A stretch of 64,000 nt of DNA from assembly GCF_006440675.2 (NCBI RefSeq), contig NZ_CP083951.1:2575501-2639500 (forward strand), given 5' to 3'. A program made the position numbers and the translations under genes. How positions within the stretch are numbered: the first letter of the stretch is position 1; each line of letters opens with the position of its first letter. The stretch is from Mesorhizobium sp. B2-8-5 (GTDB lineage Bacteria; Pseudomonadota; Alphaproteobacteria; Rhizobiales; Rhizobiaceae). Shown in pieces: positions 35,687 through 45,615 of the stretch. The notes beneath the pieces were generated by a model. The model had not been told where the DNA came from. It worked only from the letters and a program-made list of their open reading frames with translations, and did not search any database.

Positions 35687-36163
35687 TTAAGTCGGAAAAG
35701 CCACCAGGCCCTCATCCTTGACGCGGCGGATGGTCAAGGCGGTGCGCACGGTGTCCACATTGGGCGCCGAAGCAAGCTCCTCGATGACGAAGGTCTGGAA
35801 GGTGCCGAGGTCGCTTGCCACGCAATGCAGCAGGAAGTCGGATTCGCCCGACACCATCCAGGCGTCGCGCACGATCGGCCAGCCGCGCGTGCGCTCGGCG
35901 AAGGCTTTCAGTTCGGCATCGGCCTGATGATGCAGGCCGATCAGGCAGAAGGCGACGACATCCATGCCCAGTGCCGGGGCGTTGAGAAGCGCGCGGTAGC
36001 CGCGGATGATGCCGGCCTCTTCCAGCCGCCTGACGCGGCGCAGGCAAGGCGGCGCCGAGATGCCGACCCGGTTGGACAGTTCGACATTGGTCATGCGGCC
36101 GTCGCCCTGCAGTTCGCGCAGGATCTTCCAGTCGATGGCGTCGAGATCGGCTTTCAGCGGCAT
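35687..36163 (-). CDS. Lrp/AsnC-family transcriptional regulator
   Basis: 158 aa. The HTH domain (LDAIDWKILRELQGDGRMTN, then VELSNRVGISAPPCLRRVRR) and the RAM/AsnC effector domain (VVAFCLIGLHHQ; WMVSGESDFLLHCVASDLG) are complete. It likely responds to an amino acid. The ATG at 36163 is chosen because all family similarity starts there, though an open frame extends upstream. Divergent from trxB with 276 bp between. Confidence 0.9.
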   Translation of the reverse strand: MPLKADLDAIDWKILRELQGDGRMTNVELSNRVGISAPPCLRRVRRLEEAGIIRGYRALLNAPALGMDVVAFCLIGLHHQADAELKAFAERTRGWPIVRDAWMVSGESDFLLHCVASDLGTFQTFVIEELASAPNVDTVRTALTIRRVKDEGLVAFPT

Positions 36164-36439
36164 GAAGGACTTTCGCGCAAGAATCTTTCGCAATTTTGTA
36201 ATTTGGTTTCGCGCCAGAGGCCATAGCTTTGCGATGATTTTCTCCCTGTTTTGAGGCATGCCGTGATCCCAGAGCCGCGCATATCTCTGGACGACATGCA
36301 TCGGTGACGGGCGGCGATATGGCCCGATAGGCGGGGAACGAAGCTTTCCGGGGACGAAAGCCAACCTGCCTTGCTGGTCTCACGGGCAACACTTACATTA
36401 CGCGCGACAAACCACGGCTGCGCGCCGCAGGGGACTTTC

Positions 36440-37414
36440 ATGAACACCAAACATGCGCCCGTTCTTATCATCGGTTCCGGCCCGGCCGGCTACACGGCGG
36501 CGGTCTACGCCGCGCGCGCCATGCTGAAGCCGATGCTGGTCGCCGGCCTGCAGCAGGGCGGCCAATTGATGATCACTACCGACGTCGAGAACTATCCCGG
36601 CTTCGCCGATCCGATCCAGGGCCCCTGGCTGATGGAGCAGATGCTCAAGCAGGCCGAGCATGTCGGCACCGACGTCATCAACGACATCATCACCGAGGTC
36701 GACCTCAATGTGCGGCCGTTTCGCGCCACAGGCGACTCCGGCACGGTCTACACGGCGGACGCCTTGATCATCGCCACCGGCGCGCAGGCCAAGTGGCTGG
36801 GCATCCCGTCGGAGCAGACTTTCATGGGCTTCGGCGTTTCGGCCTGCGCCACCTGCGACGGCTTCTTCTATCGCGGCAAGGACGTCGCGGTGGTGGGCGG
36901 CGGCAATTCCGCGGTGGAGGAGGCGCTCTATCTGTCGAACCTCGCCAAGAGCGTCACCGTCATCCACCGGCGCGGCGATTTCCGCGCCGAGCGCATCCTG
37001 CGCGAGCGGCTGCTCAAGAAGGACAATGTCCGCGTCATCTGGGACACGGTCGTCGACGAGATCACCGGACGGCCGGGCAAGGCGCCGCTGCCGCCCTCGG
37101 TCGAGGGCCTGACGCTGCGCAACGTGGTGACCGGCCAGGAATCGAAGCTGCCGGTCGACGGCGTGTTCGTCGCCATCGGCCATGCGCCGGCGGTGGAACT
37201 CTTCGCCGGCAAGCTGAAGCAGAAGCCGAACGGCTATCTGTGGACGGCGCCCGATTCCACCCGCACCGATGTGCCCGGCGTCTTCGCCGCCGGCGACGTC
37301 ACCGACGACGTGTACCGCCAGGCGGTGACGGCGGCCGGGCTTGGCTGCATGGCAGCGCTCGAGGCGGAAAAATATCTGGCGGGCATCGAGGTTCACCGCG
37401 AAGCGGCGGAATGA
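36440..37414 (+). CDS. trxB: Thioredoxin-disulfide reductase
   Basis: 324 aa. FAD-binding IIGSGPAGYTAAVYAARA, the redox-active CATC in GVSACATCDGFFYRG, the NADPH-binding VVGGGNSAVEEALYLS and the C-terminal FAD motif GVFAAGDVTDDVYRQAVTAAG are all intact. It passes electrons from NADPH to thioredoxin. Followed after 72 bp by lsrB, a neighbourhood preserved in Sinorhizobium. Confidence 0.96.
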   Translation: MNTKHAPVLIIGSGPAGYTAAVYAARAMLKPMLVAGLQQGGQLMITTDVENYPGFADPIQGPWLMEQMLKQAEHVGTDVINDIITEVDLNVRPFRATGDSGTVYTADALIIATGAQAKWLGIPSEQTFMGFGVSACATCDGFFYRGKDVAVVGGGNSAVEEALYLSNLAKSVTVIHRRGDFRAERILRERLLKKDNVRVIWDTVVDEITGRPGKAPLPPSVEGLTLRNVVTGQESKLPVDGVFVAIGHAPAVELFAGKLKQKPNGYLWTAPDSTRTDVPGVFAAGDVTDDVYRQAVTAAGLGCMAALEAEKYLAGIEVHREAAE

Positions 37415-37486
37415 CAGATCGGCTGAAAGAAGCCGTTTAAAAGCCTGATTTTTCATTCAGACGCCGAAGGCAACGCGAGGGGAATC

Positions 37487-38383
37487 ATGGCGCTGGACTG
37501 GGACAAATTACGCGTATTTCACGCAGCGGCGGAGGCTGGGTCGTTCACCCATGCCGCCGAGACGCTGCATCTGTCGCAATCGGCTATTTCGCGGCAGGTC
37601 AGCGCGCTGGAGCATGATGTCGGCGTCGCGCTGTTCCACCGCCATGCGCGCGGCCTGGTGCTGACCGAGCAGGGCGAGATGCTGTTCCGCACGGCGCATG
37701 ACGTGCTGATGAAGCTGGAAACGATCAAGACGCGGCTGACCGAGACCAAGGACCGGCCGTCGGGCGTGCTCAGGGTAACGACCACGGTGGGCTTGGGCGC
37801 CGGCTGGCTGACCGAACGGGTGCAGGAATTCATCGAGCTCTATCCCGAGATCAGCCTGCAGCTGATCCTCGCCAATGAGGAGCTCGACCTCACCATGCGC
37901 CAGGCCGATTGCGCGATCCGGCTGCGCCAGCCGCAGCAGCCCGACCTCATCCAGCGCCGGCTGTTCACGGTGCATTTCCACCTTTACGCGGCGCCGTCCT
38001 ATATCGCCAAGTTCAGCAGGCCGGCCTCGATCGCCGAGCTCAGAAACCACCGCATCGTCACCTTCGGCGTGCCGGTGCCTTCGCATCTGTCGGAGCTGAA
38101 CTGGCTGGAGACCGTCGGCGATTTCGAGGGCGCGCAGCGGGTGCCGACGCTGCAGATCAACGACATCCTGTCGATCAAGCGGGCCGTGCAGGGCGGCGCC
38201 GGCATCGCCATGCTGCCGGACTATGTGATCAACAAGGACTCGAACCTGGTTCAGTTGCTGCCGGAGACCGAGGTGCCGTCCTTCGATACCTATTTCGCCT
38301 ATCCCGACGCGATGAAGAACCAGGCGAAGCTGCACGTTTTTCGCGATTTCATCATCGCCAAGGCCCGCAGCTGGTCTTACTAA
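37487..38383 (+). CDS. lsrB: LysR-family regulator LsrB/VtlR
   Basis: 298 aa. HTH region: AEAGSFTHAAETLHLSQSAI; effector domain from about residue 90. The start MALDWDKLRVFHAAAEAGSF and the place directly after trxB identify the LsrB (Sinorhizobium) / VtlR (Brucella, Agrobacterium) group, regulators of symbiosis or virulence, envelope and small RNA genes. It has one cysteine only (C142). An AbcR-like sRNA, a known target class of VtlR, lies less than 1 kb downstream. GAGGGGAATC precedes the ATG. Confidence 0.92.
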   Translation: MALDWDKLRVFHAAAEAGSFTHAAETLHLSQSAISRQVSALEHDVGVALFHRHARGLVLTEQGEMLFRTAHDVLMKLETIKTRLTETKDRPSGVLRVTTTVGLGAGWLTERVQEFIELYPEISLQLILANEELDLTMRQADCAIRLRQPQQPDLIQRRLFTVHFHLYAAPSYIAKFSRPASIAELRNHRIVTFGVPVPSHLSELNWLETVGDFEGAQRVPTLQINDILSIKRAVQGGAGIAMLPDYVINKDSNLVQLLPETEVPSFDTYFAYPDAMKNQAKLHVFRDFIIAKARSWSY

Positions 38384-38401
38384 AAACGCCCGGCCGAGAA
38401 A

Positions 38402-38902
38402 CTACTGCCCGCGCCACGGCGTCAGCCGTGGCAGCCAGCCGGGGACGGCGCGGCGGTAGGTTTCGTATTCCGCGCCATAGCGGTTGGCGAGCGTCGGCTC
38501 TTCATAGACCTTGACGAAGGAGACCATCGCCGCGGCGGCGATCAGGCCGTAGACCAGCATCGCCCAGCTCGAAAAGATCAGCGCCTGGCCAAGGATGATC
38601 GCCAGCACCGCCACGTACATTGGGTTGCGCACATGGCGGTAGATGCCGCCGACGACCAGTTTCTCGGTCGGAGCCACGGGAGCGGGCGTGCCCAAGCCCT
38701 CGAGGGCAAAACGGGCAAAGGCATGAAGCAGGATGGCGGCGGCTCCGACCACGAGAAGCGAGCCCGCAGGCACGAAGCCCGGCAGAGCCGACAGAGGTTT
38801 GCGATAGCGGTCGGTCAAGAGCCATGGCGCCAGGCCGGCGACGACGCCCGGCGCAACGACAAGGAACAGCGCGCTGCCGGCGATTGCCGAAAAAGTTCGC
38901 AT
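38402..38902 (-). CDS. Isoprenylcysteine carboxyl methyltransferase-family membrane protein
   Basis: 166 aa with about four hydrophobic segments (AGSALFLVVAPGVVAGLAPWL; GSLLVVGAAAILLHAFARFAL; AVLAIILGQALIFSSWAMLVYG) and the ICMT-like motif GGIYRHVRNPMYVAVLAI, then EEPTLANRYGAEYETYRRAVPGWLP. It would methylate an unknown lipid or protein thiol/carboxyl. AGGAGACC precedes the ATG at 38902. Confidence 0.85.
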   Translation of the reverse strand: MRTFSAIAGSALFLVVAPGVVAGLAPWLLTDRYRKPLSALPGFVPAGSLLVVGAAAILLHAFARFALEGLGTPAPVAPTEKLVVGGIYRHVRNPMYVAVLAIILGQALIFSSWAMLVYGLIAAAAMVSFVKVYEEPTLANRYGAEYETYRRAVPGWLPRLTPWRGQ

Positions 38903-39159
38903 CGTCGGTCTCCTGCCGTAAAAATAAACTCGGCTTGCCGAAATCGACATCATTTCGCCGATTCGCATATTTCCGAGCAAAATCAGCTCGATTTTGCATT
39001 TAAGCAGTCGCTTTAGGGCCGGAAACGCACCGGAATCGGCGATTTTTCTGGTCCTATGGGTTCCAGGAATAGGTTGGACCACAGCCTGCGTCTTTTTGCA
39101 TGCGTGTGTTGCAAAATAGATGCTTGTTTCTTGGGCATGATGAGCACATATATAGTGTC

Positions 39160-39275
39160 ATCTCCAGGGCGCGTTCTCCTCCCATTAGCGCCCTCGAGTG
39201 TTCCCCTCTGGAGGTTAGCCCTAATCGGCACTTCCAATCAACTCAGCCGGATCTTTATTGATCCGGCTTTTTTGT
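39160..39275 (+). ncRNA. abcR: AbcR-like trans-acting small RNA
   Basis: About 115 nt between a TATAGT box (39151-39156) and a perfect intrinsic terminator. It carries two unpaired-looking anti-Shine-Dalgarno stretches, TTCTCCTCCC (39174-39183) and TTCCCCTCTGG (39201-39211), the hallmark of the alpha-r15/AbcR family that represses ABC transporter and other mRNAs with Hfq. In Sinorhizobium the tandem AbcR genes lie next to lsrB, as here. The 5' end is estimated. Confidence 0.75.
39245..39273 (+). terminator. Terminator of the AbcR-like RNA
   Basis: AGCCGGATC - TTTATT - GATCCGGCT is a perfect 9-bp stem followed by TTTTTT. Confidence 0.92.
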
Positions 39276-39321
39276 TGCCCGCGTGCCTTCGAGCCGGGAA
39301 AAAAACGACTGGATCCACCAC

Positions 39322-39354
39322 GTAACAGTGACATGTAACATCGGGTAACATGTC
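39322..39354. promoter_or_regulatory. Palindrome and GTAACA repeats upstream of second RNA candidate
   Basis: GACATGT and ACATGTC form a perfect inverted repeat with an 11-base spacer (39330-39354). GTAACA occurs three times in the same place (39322, 39335, 39345). This looks like a regulator binding site. Confidence 0.4.
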
Positions 39355-39374
39355 GCGGACGAACTCTATGGTTT

Positions 39375-39552
39375 AAGTAGAGGATAGGACGCGGTTGGTC
39401 GGTTCGGGAGATGGGGGCATCACTCGGAAGACCGGGCTCAGGCAAGCACCGCGTCCGAACCATTTTTCCGGATGCGGCGGACCAGCCGTTGCCTCCCAGG
39501 AAAACGGTCCGCAATAGGAACGGCGTCCGGATCATCCGGACGCCGTTTTCAT
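39375..39552 (+). ncRNA. Candidate structured small RNA
   Basis: No protein frame fits. GGTTCGG (about 39400) can pair with CCGAACC (about 39454); GCGGACC pairs with GGTCCGC around a loop that exposes GCCTCCC; and a final stem AACGGCGTCCGG / CCGGACGCCGTT (39519-39547) ends in TTTT on the plus strand. A run of T follows only in plus orientation, so it is not well explained as the terminator of the minus-strand EF-G gene. Confidence 0.45.
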
Positions 39553-39578
39553 GTCTTCAACAGAAGTCTGCGACCTGC

Positions 39579-41627
39579 TCAGGCGGCTTTGCCGTTGGCG
39601 TTCATCGCCTCATCGGCGAGCCGGCCGGTGAGCTCGGCCATGTGGTCGAAAGCGGCCTTGTAGCTGGCGACGCCGGCGGTCGCCGAGCGCAGCTCGATGA
39701 TCAGGTCACCGATTTCGGCCTGCGGCATGGTCGCCTCGACGACGTCCCAGCCGGGCCAGTCGGGCCTTGCATCATAGCCGAGGATCTGGCCGCGCCGCTG
39801 CGGGATCAGCGCGATGATCTTCGAGGTCGCGTCCGAAGGCGTGACGATCTCGACCTTCATCACCGGCTCCAGCAGGACCGGCGAACAGGCGGTCATGCCT
39901 TCCTTCATCGCGAGCTTCGCCGCCATCTGGAAGGCCATGTCGGAGGAGTCCACGGCATGGTAGGAGCCGTCCGACAGGTTGACGGCGACGTCGACAACCG
40001 GGAAGCCGAGCGGGCCTGTCTTCAGGTAGTCGCGGATGCCGGTCTCCACCGACTGAATGTAGGTTTTCGGCACCACGCCACCGGTGATGGTGTCGGAGAA
40101 CTGGAAACCGGACCCGCGCGGCAGCGGCTTGATCTCGATCACCACGTCGCCGAACTGGCCGTGGCCGCCGGACTGCTTCTTGTGGCGGCCGCGCTGCTGC
40201 GCTCCTTTGCGGATCGTCTCCCGGTAAGGCACCGCCGGGGCATGACCCTCGATCGGGATCTGGTTCTTGCCCTCGAGGCGCTCGCGAACCACGCGCAGAT
40301 GCATTTCGCCGTGGCCCGACAGGACGGTTTCGGCGGAATCCTGGTTGTGGCGCAGGCTGAGCGATGGATCCTCCTCGGCAAGCCGCTGGATCGCCGCGGA
40401 CATTTTGACCTCGTCCTTGCGCTCCTTGGGGCGAAGCGCGAAGGCGAAGACAGGCTGCGGCGGTTCCAGCGTGATCAATGGCCGGATGCCGCCCTTGGCC
40501 GAACTCAGCGTCTGGCCGGTCTTGACGTCGTCGAGCTTGCCGAGCGCGACCGTGTCGCCCGCCTTGGCGGATGTCAGCTTCGTCTGGTCCTTGCCGAGCA
40601 TCTTGTAGATGCCGGAAACCTTCGCCGTGTCGCCGTTGGAAAGGAAGAGCTCGGCCGCGTCGGCCAATTGGCCGGAAAGCACGCGCGACACCGAAAGCTT
40701 GCCGCCATGCGCAGTGTGGATGGTCTTCATCACCTGCACCACCGTCTGGCCGTCCGGCGCGCCAAGGCGCTTCCTGGTTGCCTCGACATCGGGCGCGTCG
40801 TGGCGAATGGCCTTCAACAGGCGCAGCACGCCATTGCCCTTCTCGGCCGTGCCGATCAGCACCGGCGTCACCGCGCCGGCGCGCAGGTCGGCCGAGAGAT
40901 CATCGAAGATCGCATCCTTCGGCGGCTCGATCTCCTCCAGCAACTGCTCCATCAGGTGATCGTCATGGTCGGCAAGCGTCTCCAGCATGGAGAACCGCGC
41001 CTCCAGCTCGCGCGCCTTGTCGTCGTTCGCGATGTCGGCGACCTGGCTCTCGGCATATTCGCGGTAGATGTAGGCGCGTTCCAGCGCCAGATCGATCGAG
41101 CCGATGACGACGCCGTCCTTGCGCACCGGAATCTGGCGCAGCAGCAGCGGCACAGAACTTGCCGGCTGCAGCATCTTCAGCGTGTCGCGCACGCCCGTGA
41201 TCGCCTTATCGACCTTGTTGAGGAACAGGATGCGCGGAATGGCGAGATCGTCGAGCTTGCGCATGATGAGCTGGAGCGCCGGGATCTTCTTCTCGTCGGC
41301 CTCGGCGACGACCACAGCGAGGTCGCAAGCGGCAAGCACGGGTTCGGCTTCGAAGGCGAATTCGATGGAGCCGGGGCAGTCGACGAAGGTGATCTGCTCG
41401 CCCATGAAATCGGTGGTGGCGAAGGTCGCCTCGACGCTCATGGCGTGAGCGCGGGCCTCGGGCGAATGATCGGAAACAGTGTTGCCCGACGAAACTGGTG
41501 ACTGGCGGGGAATGGCGCCCGTGCGGGCGAGTATGGCTTCGAGAAGTGTCGTCTTACCGCTTGCGAAGGGACCGATTATGGCGATGCATTTCGGTCCCGT
41601 GCGTCGTCCTCCGGCGCGAGTACCCAT
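39579..41627 (-). CDS. Elongation factor G-like GTPase (EF-G paralogue)
   Basis: 682 aa, a complete EF-G domain set. G1 is GPFASGKTTL, G3 DCPGS, G4 NKVD; domain II, III and a domain IV with RGRHKKQSGGHGQFGDVVIEI, and domain V ending in PQAEIGDLIIELRS follow. The switch I region, where EF-G has RGITI, reads HAMSVEATF, so the usual Thr is replaced. This matches the FusA2/EF-G-like subfamily, not the housekeeping factor. GGAGGTC precedes the ATG. Confidence 0.85.
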   Translation of the reverse strand: MGTRAGGRRTGPKCIAIIGPFASGKTTLLEAILARTGAIPRQSPVSSGNTVSDHSPEARAHAMSVEATFATTDFMGEQITFVDCPGSIEFAFEAEPVLAACDLAVVVAEADEKKIPALQLIMRKLDDLAIPRILFLNKVDKAITGVRDTLKMLQPASSVPLLLRQIPVRKDGVVIGSIDLALERAYIYREYAESQVADIANDDKARELEARFSMLETLADHDDHLMEQLLEEIEPPKDAIFDDLSADLRAGAVTPVLIGTAEKGNGVLRLLKAIRHDAPDVEATRKRLGAPDGQTVVQVMKTIHTAHGGKLSVSRVLSGQLADAAELFLSNGDTAKVSGIYKMLGKDQTKLTSAKAGDTVALGKLDDVKTGQTLSSAKGGIRPLITLEPPQPVFAFALRPKERKDEVKMSAAIQRLAEEDPSLSLRHNQDSAETVLSGHGEMHLRVVRERLEGKNQIPIEGHAPAVPYRETIRKGAQQRGRHKKQSGGHGQFGDVVIEIKPLPRGSGFQFSDTITGGVVPKTYIQSVETGIRDYLKTGPLGFPVVDVAVNLSDGSYHAVDSSDMAFQMAAKLAMKEGMTACSPVLLEPVMKVEIVTPSDATSKIIALIPQRRGQILGYDARPDWPGWDVVEATMPQAEIGDLIIELRSATAGVASYKAAFDHMAELTGRLADEAMNANGKAA

Positions 41628-41849
41628 GGCTGACCTCCACTCAGGCGTTTCCCAAGAGAGCGACCAGCAAAAGTGAAAACCGGTTTTGCGTCCGATCGCA
41701 CCCTGTGCAGAGCGGCGGCCGGCCTGTTCGGCCGTCGCGGGCGGGGTTTATCCACCCCTTCCCAAAGCCATCGTCACACGGGTTCGCCGGGAGGGCAAGA
41801 AAAATAGGATGTTCGCCGGCTTGGAGTCGTCAGGCCACCATTTCCTATG

Positions 41850-43379
41850 TCAGGCTGTGAGGGCGAGCGGTTCGCGGGCGGCTGCACACAACGCGCTTGC
41901 CTTGTCGCGCGGCGCGGGCTTGCCGAAGAAATAGCCCTGGAAACGGCTGCAGCCGGCGGTCCTGGCGAGGGCGAATTCCTCCGCGGTTTCGACGCCTTCC
42001 GCGACGATGGCGATGTCCTGGATGCGGGCGATCTGGGCAAGCGCGGAAACGAAGATCTGCGCCACCTGGTCATGGGCGAGGCTGCGGATGTAGGAGCGGT
42101 CGATCTTGACGCTGTCGATGGGCAGCGACTTCAGATAGTTGAAACCGCAATGGCCGGTGCCGAAGTCGTCCAGCGCAATGTGGAAGCCGAGGCCGCGCAG
42201 CGCCTCCAGGCGCCTCAGAACCTCGGGCGTCGCGGCCGTCGCCACCGTCTCGGTGATCTCGATGATGAACTGCGATGCGGACCGGCCGGTTTCGCGCAGG
42301 ATCCGGTTGCACATCGTCACGATCTCGTCGCGCTTCAACTGCTCGCCCGAGACGTTGATCGAGATACGCCGTCCGGGAAAATGCCCGACATCGGCACAGG
42401 CGCGCTTGAAGACCCACTCGCCGATCATGTCGATCAGCGTCGAGCGCTCGGCGATCGGGATGAATTCCGCCGGCGAGATCAAACCGCGCACCGGGTGACG
42501 CCAGCGGATCAAGCCTTCCAGCGCGTCGACCGAGCCGTCGGGATTGACGATCGGCTGATAGTGCAGCTCCAGCTCGCCGAGATAGACCGCGGCGCGCAGT
42601 TCGCGTTCCACCAGGCGGCGATAACGCTTGTCCGACAGCATCTCCTCATCGAAAACGGTGATGCGGCCGCGACCGGCGGCCTTGCTTTCGTAGAGCGCGA
42701 GATCGGCCAGCAGCATCAATTCAGCGCCGTTCGAAGCATGCAACGGCGCGAGCGCGACGCCCACCGAGATCGACAGGGGAATGATCTTGCCTTCATGCCT
42801 CTTGCCGGCACGCATCGCGTCCAGCAGCCGGCGCGCGTCCTTGTTGATAATGGCGACGTCGCCATGCGGAACCATGATGCCGAACTCGTCGCCGCCGAGC
42901 CGGCCGATGACGCCGTCCTCGAAGATGCGCTGGGCTTCCGCGACCAGGTGCGCCAGCGCCAGATCGCCGAACTGATGGCCGAACGTGTCGTTGAGCTGCT
43001 TGAAATGATCGAGGTCGATCAAAAGCAGGCTTGCCTGGCGACGGTTGCGCAAGCCGCCCAGCCAGTCGCCCAGCGCTTCGATGAAATAGCGCCGGGTCAT
43101 GGCCCCGGTCATGGCATCGACGGTGAGAAAGCGATGCTTCTCGGCCTCGGCATCCGCCGCCGACTGCAGGCGCTGGACGACGCTCGAGCGCATATACATC
43201 AACACCAAAAGCGCCATTAAGGTCGATGCCACCGATACCGCCAGCGCGCCTGCGCGGGAGGCGTTCTCCGTCAGCGCGAAAGCCGCAAGCCCAGTGGCGG
43301 CGATGCTCATCACGAGCAAAGCCTGGATGCCGCGATAGATACGGCCGCTGTGATCCTTGATTGTCGCCAAGATACTCAT
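41850..43379 (-). CDS. GGDEF-EAL protein (cyclic-di-GMP turnover)
   Basis: 509 aa. Two N-terminal membrane spans (ALLVMSIAATGLAAFAL; GALAVSVASTLMALLVLMYM), a GGDEF domain with intact active loop RLGGDEFG and an EAL domain (EGL in place of EAL) with NVSGEQ, EITET, DDFGTGHCG, KIDRSYI and EGVET. Both activities are possible: synthesis and breakdown of cyclic-di-GMP at the inner membrane. Two stand-alone EAL proteins lie 2.2 kb away. Confidence 0.9.
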   Translation of the reverse strand: MSILATIKDHSGRIYRGIQALLVMSIAATGLAAFALTENASRAGALAVSVASTLMALLVLMYMRSSVVQRLQSAADAEAEKHRFLTVDAMTGAMTRRYFIEALGDWLGGLRNRRQASLLLIDLDHFKQLNDTFGHQFGDLALAHLVAEAQRIFEDGVIGRLGGDEFGIMVPHGDVAIINKDARRLLDAMRAGKRHEGKIIPLSISVGVALAPLHASNGAELMLLADLALYESKAAGRGRITVFDEEMLSDKRYRRLVERELRAAVYLGELELHYQPIVNPDGSVDALEGLIRWRHPVRGLISPAEFIPIAERSTLIDMIGEWVFKRACADVGHFPGRRISINVSGEQLKRDEIVTMCNRILRETGRSASQFIIEITETVATAATPEVLRRLEALRGLGFHIALDDFGTGHCGFNYLKSLPIDSVKIDRSYIRSLAHDQVAQIFVSALAQIARIQDIAIVAEGVETAEEFALARTAGCSRFQGYFFGKPAPRDKASALCAAAREPLALTA

Positions 43380-43636
43380 GTCCGCGCCCCCACAGCACGC
43401 GACATGGCTAGGGCTTCAGCCGTTAACAAACACTGAGTTCGGCGACCGTTCCGCGGCATTAATCAGCGCCGGATTGAGCGGTGGCGTTTTATGGTTAAAA
43501 AGCAACGATTTATGACAGTTTGTTGACCGGCTAACGAGCCTCTATCGCGGGGCCTCGACGCGGTCGTCAGGCGGCTGAAAAAGGCCGGTTGCGTCAACAG
43601 CGCATCGGGGTGAAACTGCTTCGCAAGACGAGGCAG

Positions 43637-43757
43637 GAGCGGTTCACCGTCTCGCGGAAACGGCGAAACGCTCCATCTCTTTGTTTTTACGCAATTCCGG
43701 ACGGAAGGTTACGGCGAAGGCGCCGAACTTAACCGCTCACACTTTCCTGGAATTGCT
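43637..43757. repeat. Interspersed palindromic repeat, copy B
   Basis: Same two-part design as copy A: a hairpin with imperfect arms, then the conserved block from ACGCAATTCCGGACGGAA to TTCCTGGAATTGCTC, with a longer central part. It occupies the space before the cupin gene within a 410-bp intergenic region that holds no gene. Confidence 0.85.
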
Positions 43758-43789
43758 CCAGCGAAGCATTATTCGAGAAGGATTGGACG

Positions 43790-44185
43790 ATGAAGATCAT
43801 TGCGTGCGGCTCAGTGCCGACAGTCATCGCGCCGGACAAATACTTTACCGGGCGGGTGTTGCAGACGCCAATCGTCGAGAAGGAGGCGCCGGCAAGGCTC
43901 AGGGCGACGCTGGTCAGCTTCGAGCCCGGCGCACGCACGCATTGGCACACGCACCCGCTCGGACAGACGCTCTATGTCACCTCCGGCGCCGGGCTTGCGC
44001 AGACCTGGGGCGGACCGATCGAAGAGATCAGGGCAGGGGATGTCATTTCCTTCGCGCCGGGCGAAAAGCACTGGCACGGCGCCGGGGCGAAAACCGCCAT
44101 GGCCCATATCGCCATGCAGGAGGCGCTGGATGGCGTCCATGCCGACTGGCTGGAAGCGGTCACGCCGGAGCAATATGGCGGCTAA
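43790..44185 (+). CDS. Cupin-domain protein
   Basis: 131 aa, single cupin barrel. The metal site is RTHWHTHPLGQTLYVTSG (two His, Gln, then His in HWHGAG of the second motif FAPGEKHWHGAG). Of the type often found with carboxymuconolactone decarboxylase-like proteins or as quercetinase-like enzymes; substrate unknown. ATG at 43790 follows a GAAGGA box. Confidence 0.88.
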   Translation: MKIIACGSVPTVIAPDKYFTGRVLQTPIVEKEAPARLRATLVSFEPGARTHWHTHPLGQTLYVTSGAGLAQTWGGPIEEIRAGDVISFAPGEKHWHGAGAKTAMAHIAMQEALDGVHADWLEAVTPEQYGG

Positions 44186-44195
44186 GGCCAACAAA

Positions 44196-44217
44196 AAACC
44201 CGGCTGAAGCCGGGTTT
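44196..44217 (-). terminator. Terminator of aatA (bidirectional form)
   Basis: AAACCCGGCT and AGCCGGGTTT form a stem; the plus-strand A-run gives TTTTTT after the stem on the minus strand, 24 bases past the aatA stop. It may also stop the cupin transcript. Confidence 0.85.
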
Positions 44218-44240
44218 CCGATGTGACGGCGTTTGCGCGA

Positions 44241-45563
<1,323 letters not shown>

Positions 45564-45615
45564 CTAAATTCATCAACGGCCGGTAAACCCTTGGCTGGCA
45601 GGACCGCAGATCGGA

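Noticed and set aside
39411..41501. Very long open frame on the plus strand opposite the EF-G-like gene (696 codons).
   Set aside because: It is the mirror of a GC-rich coding gene: rich in Arg, Gly, His and Leu, no domain, no ribosome binding site; the minus-strand frame carries all EF-G motifs.
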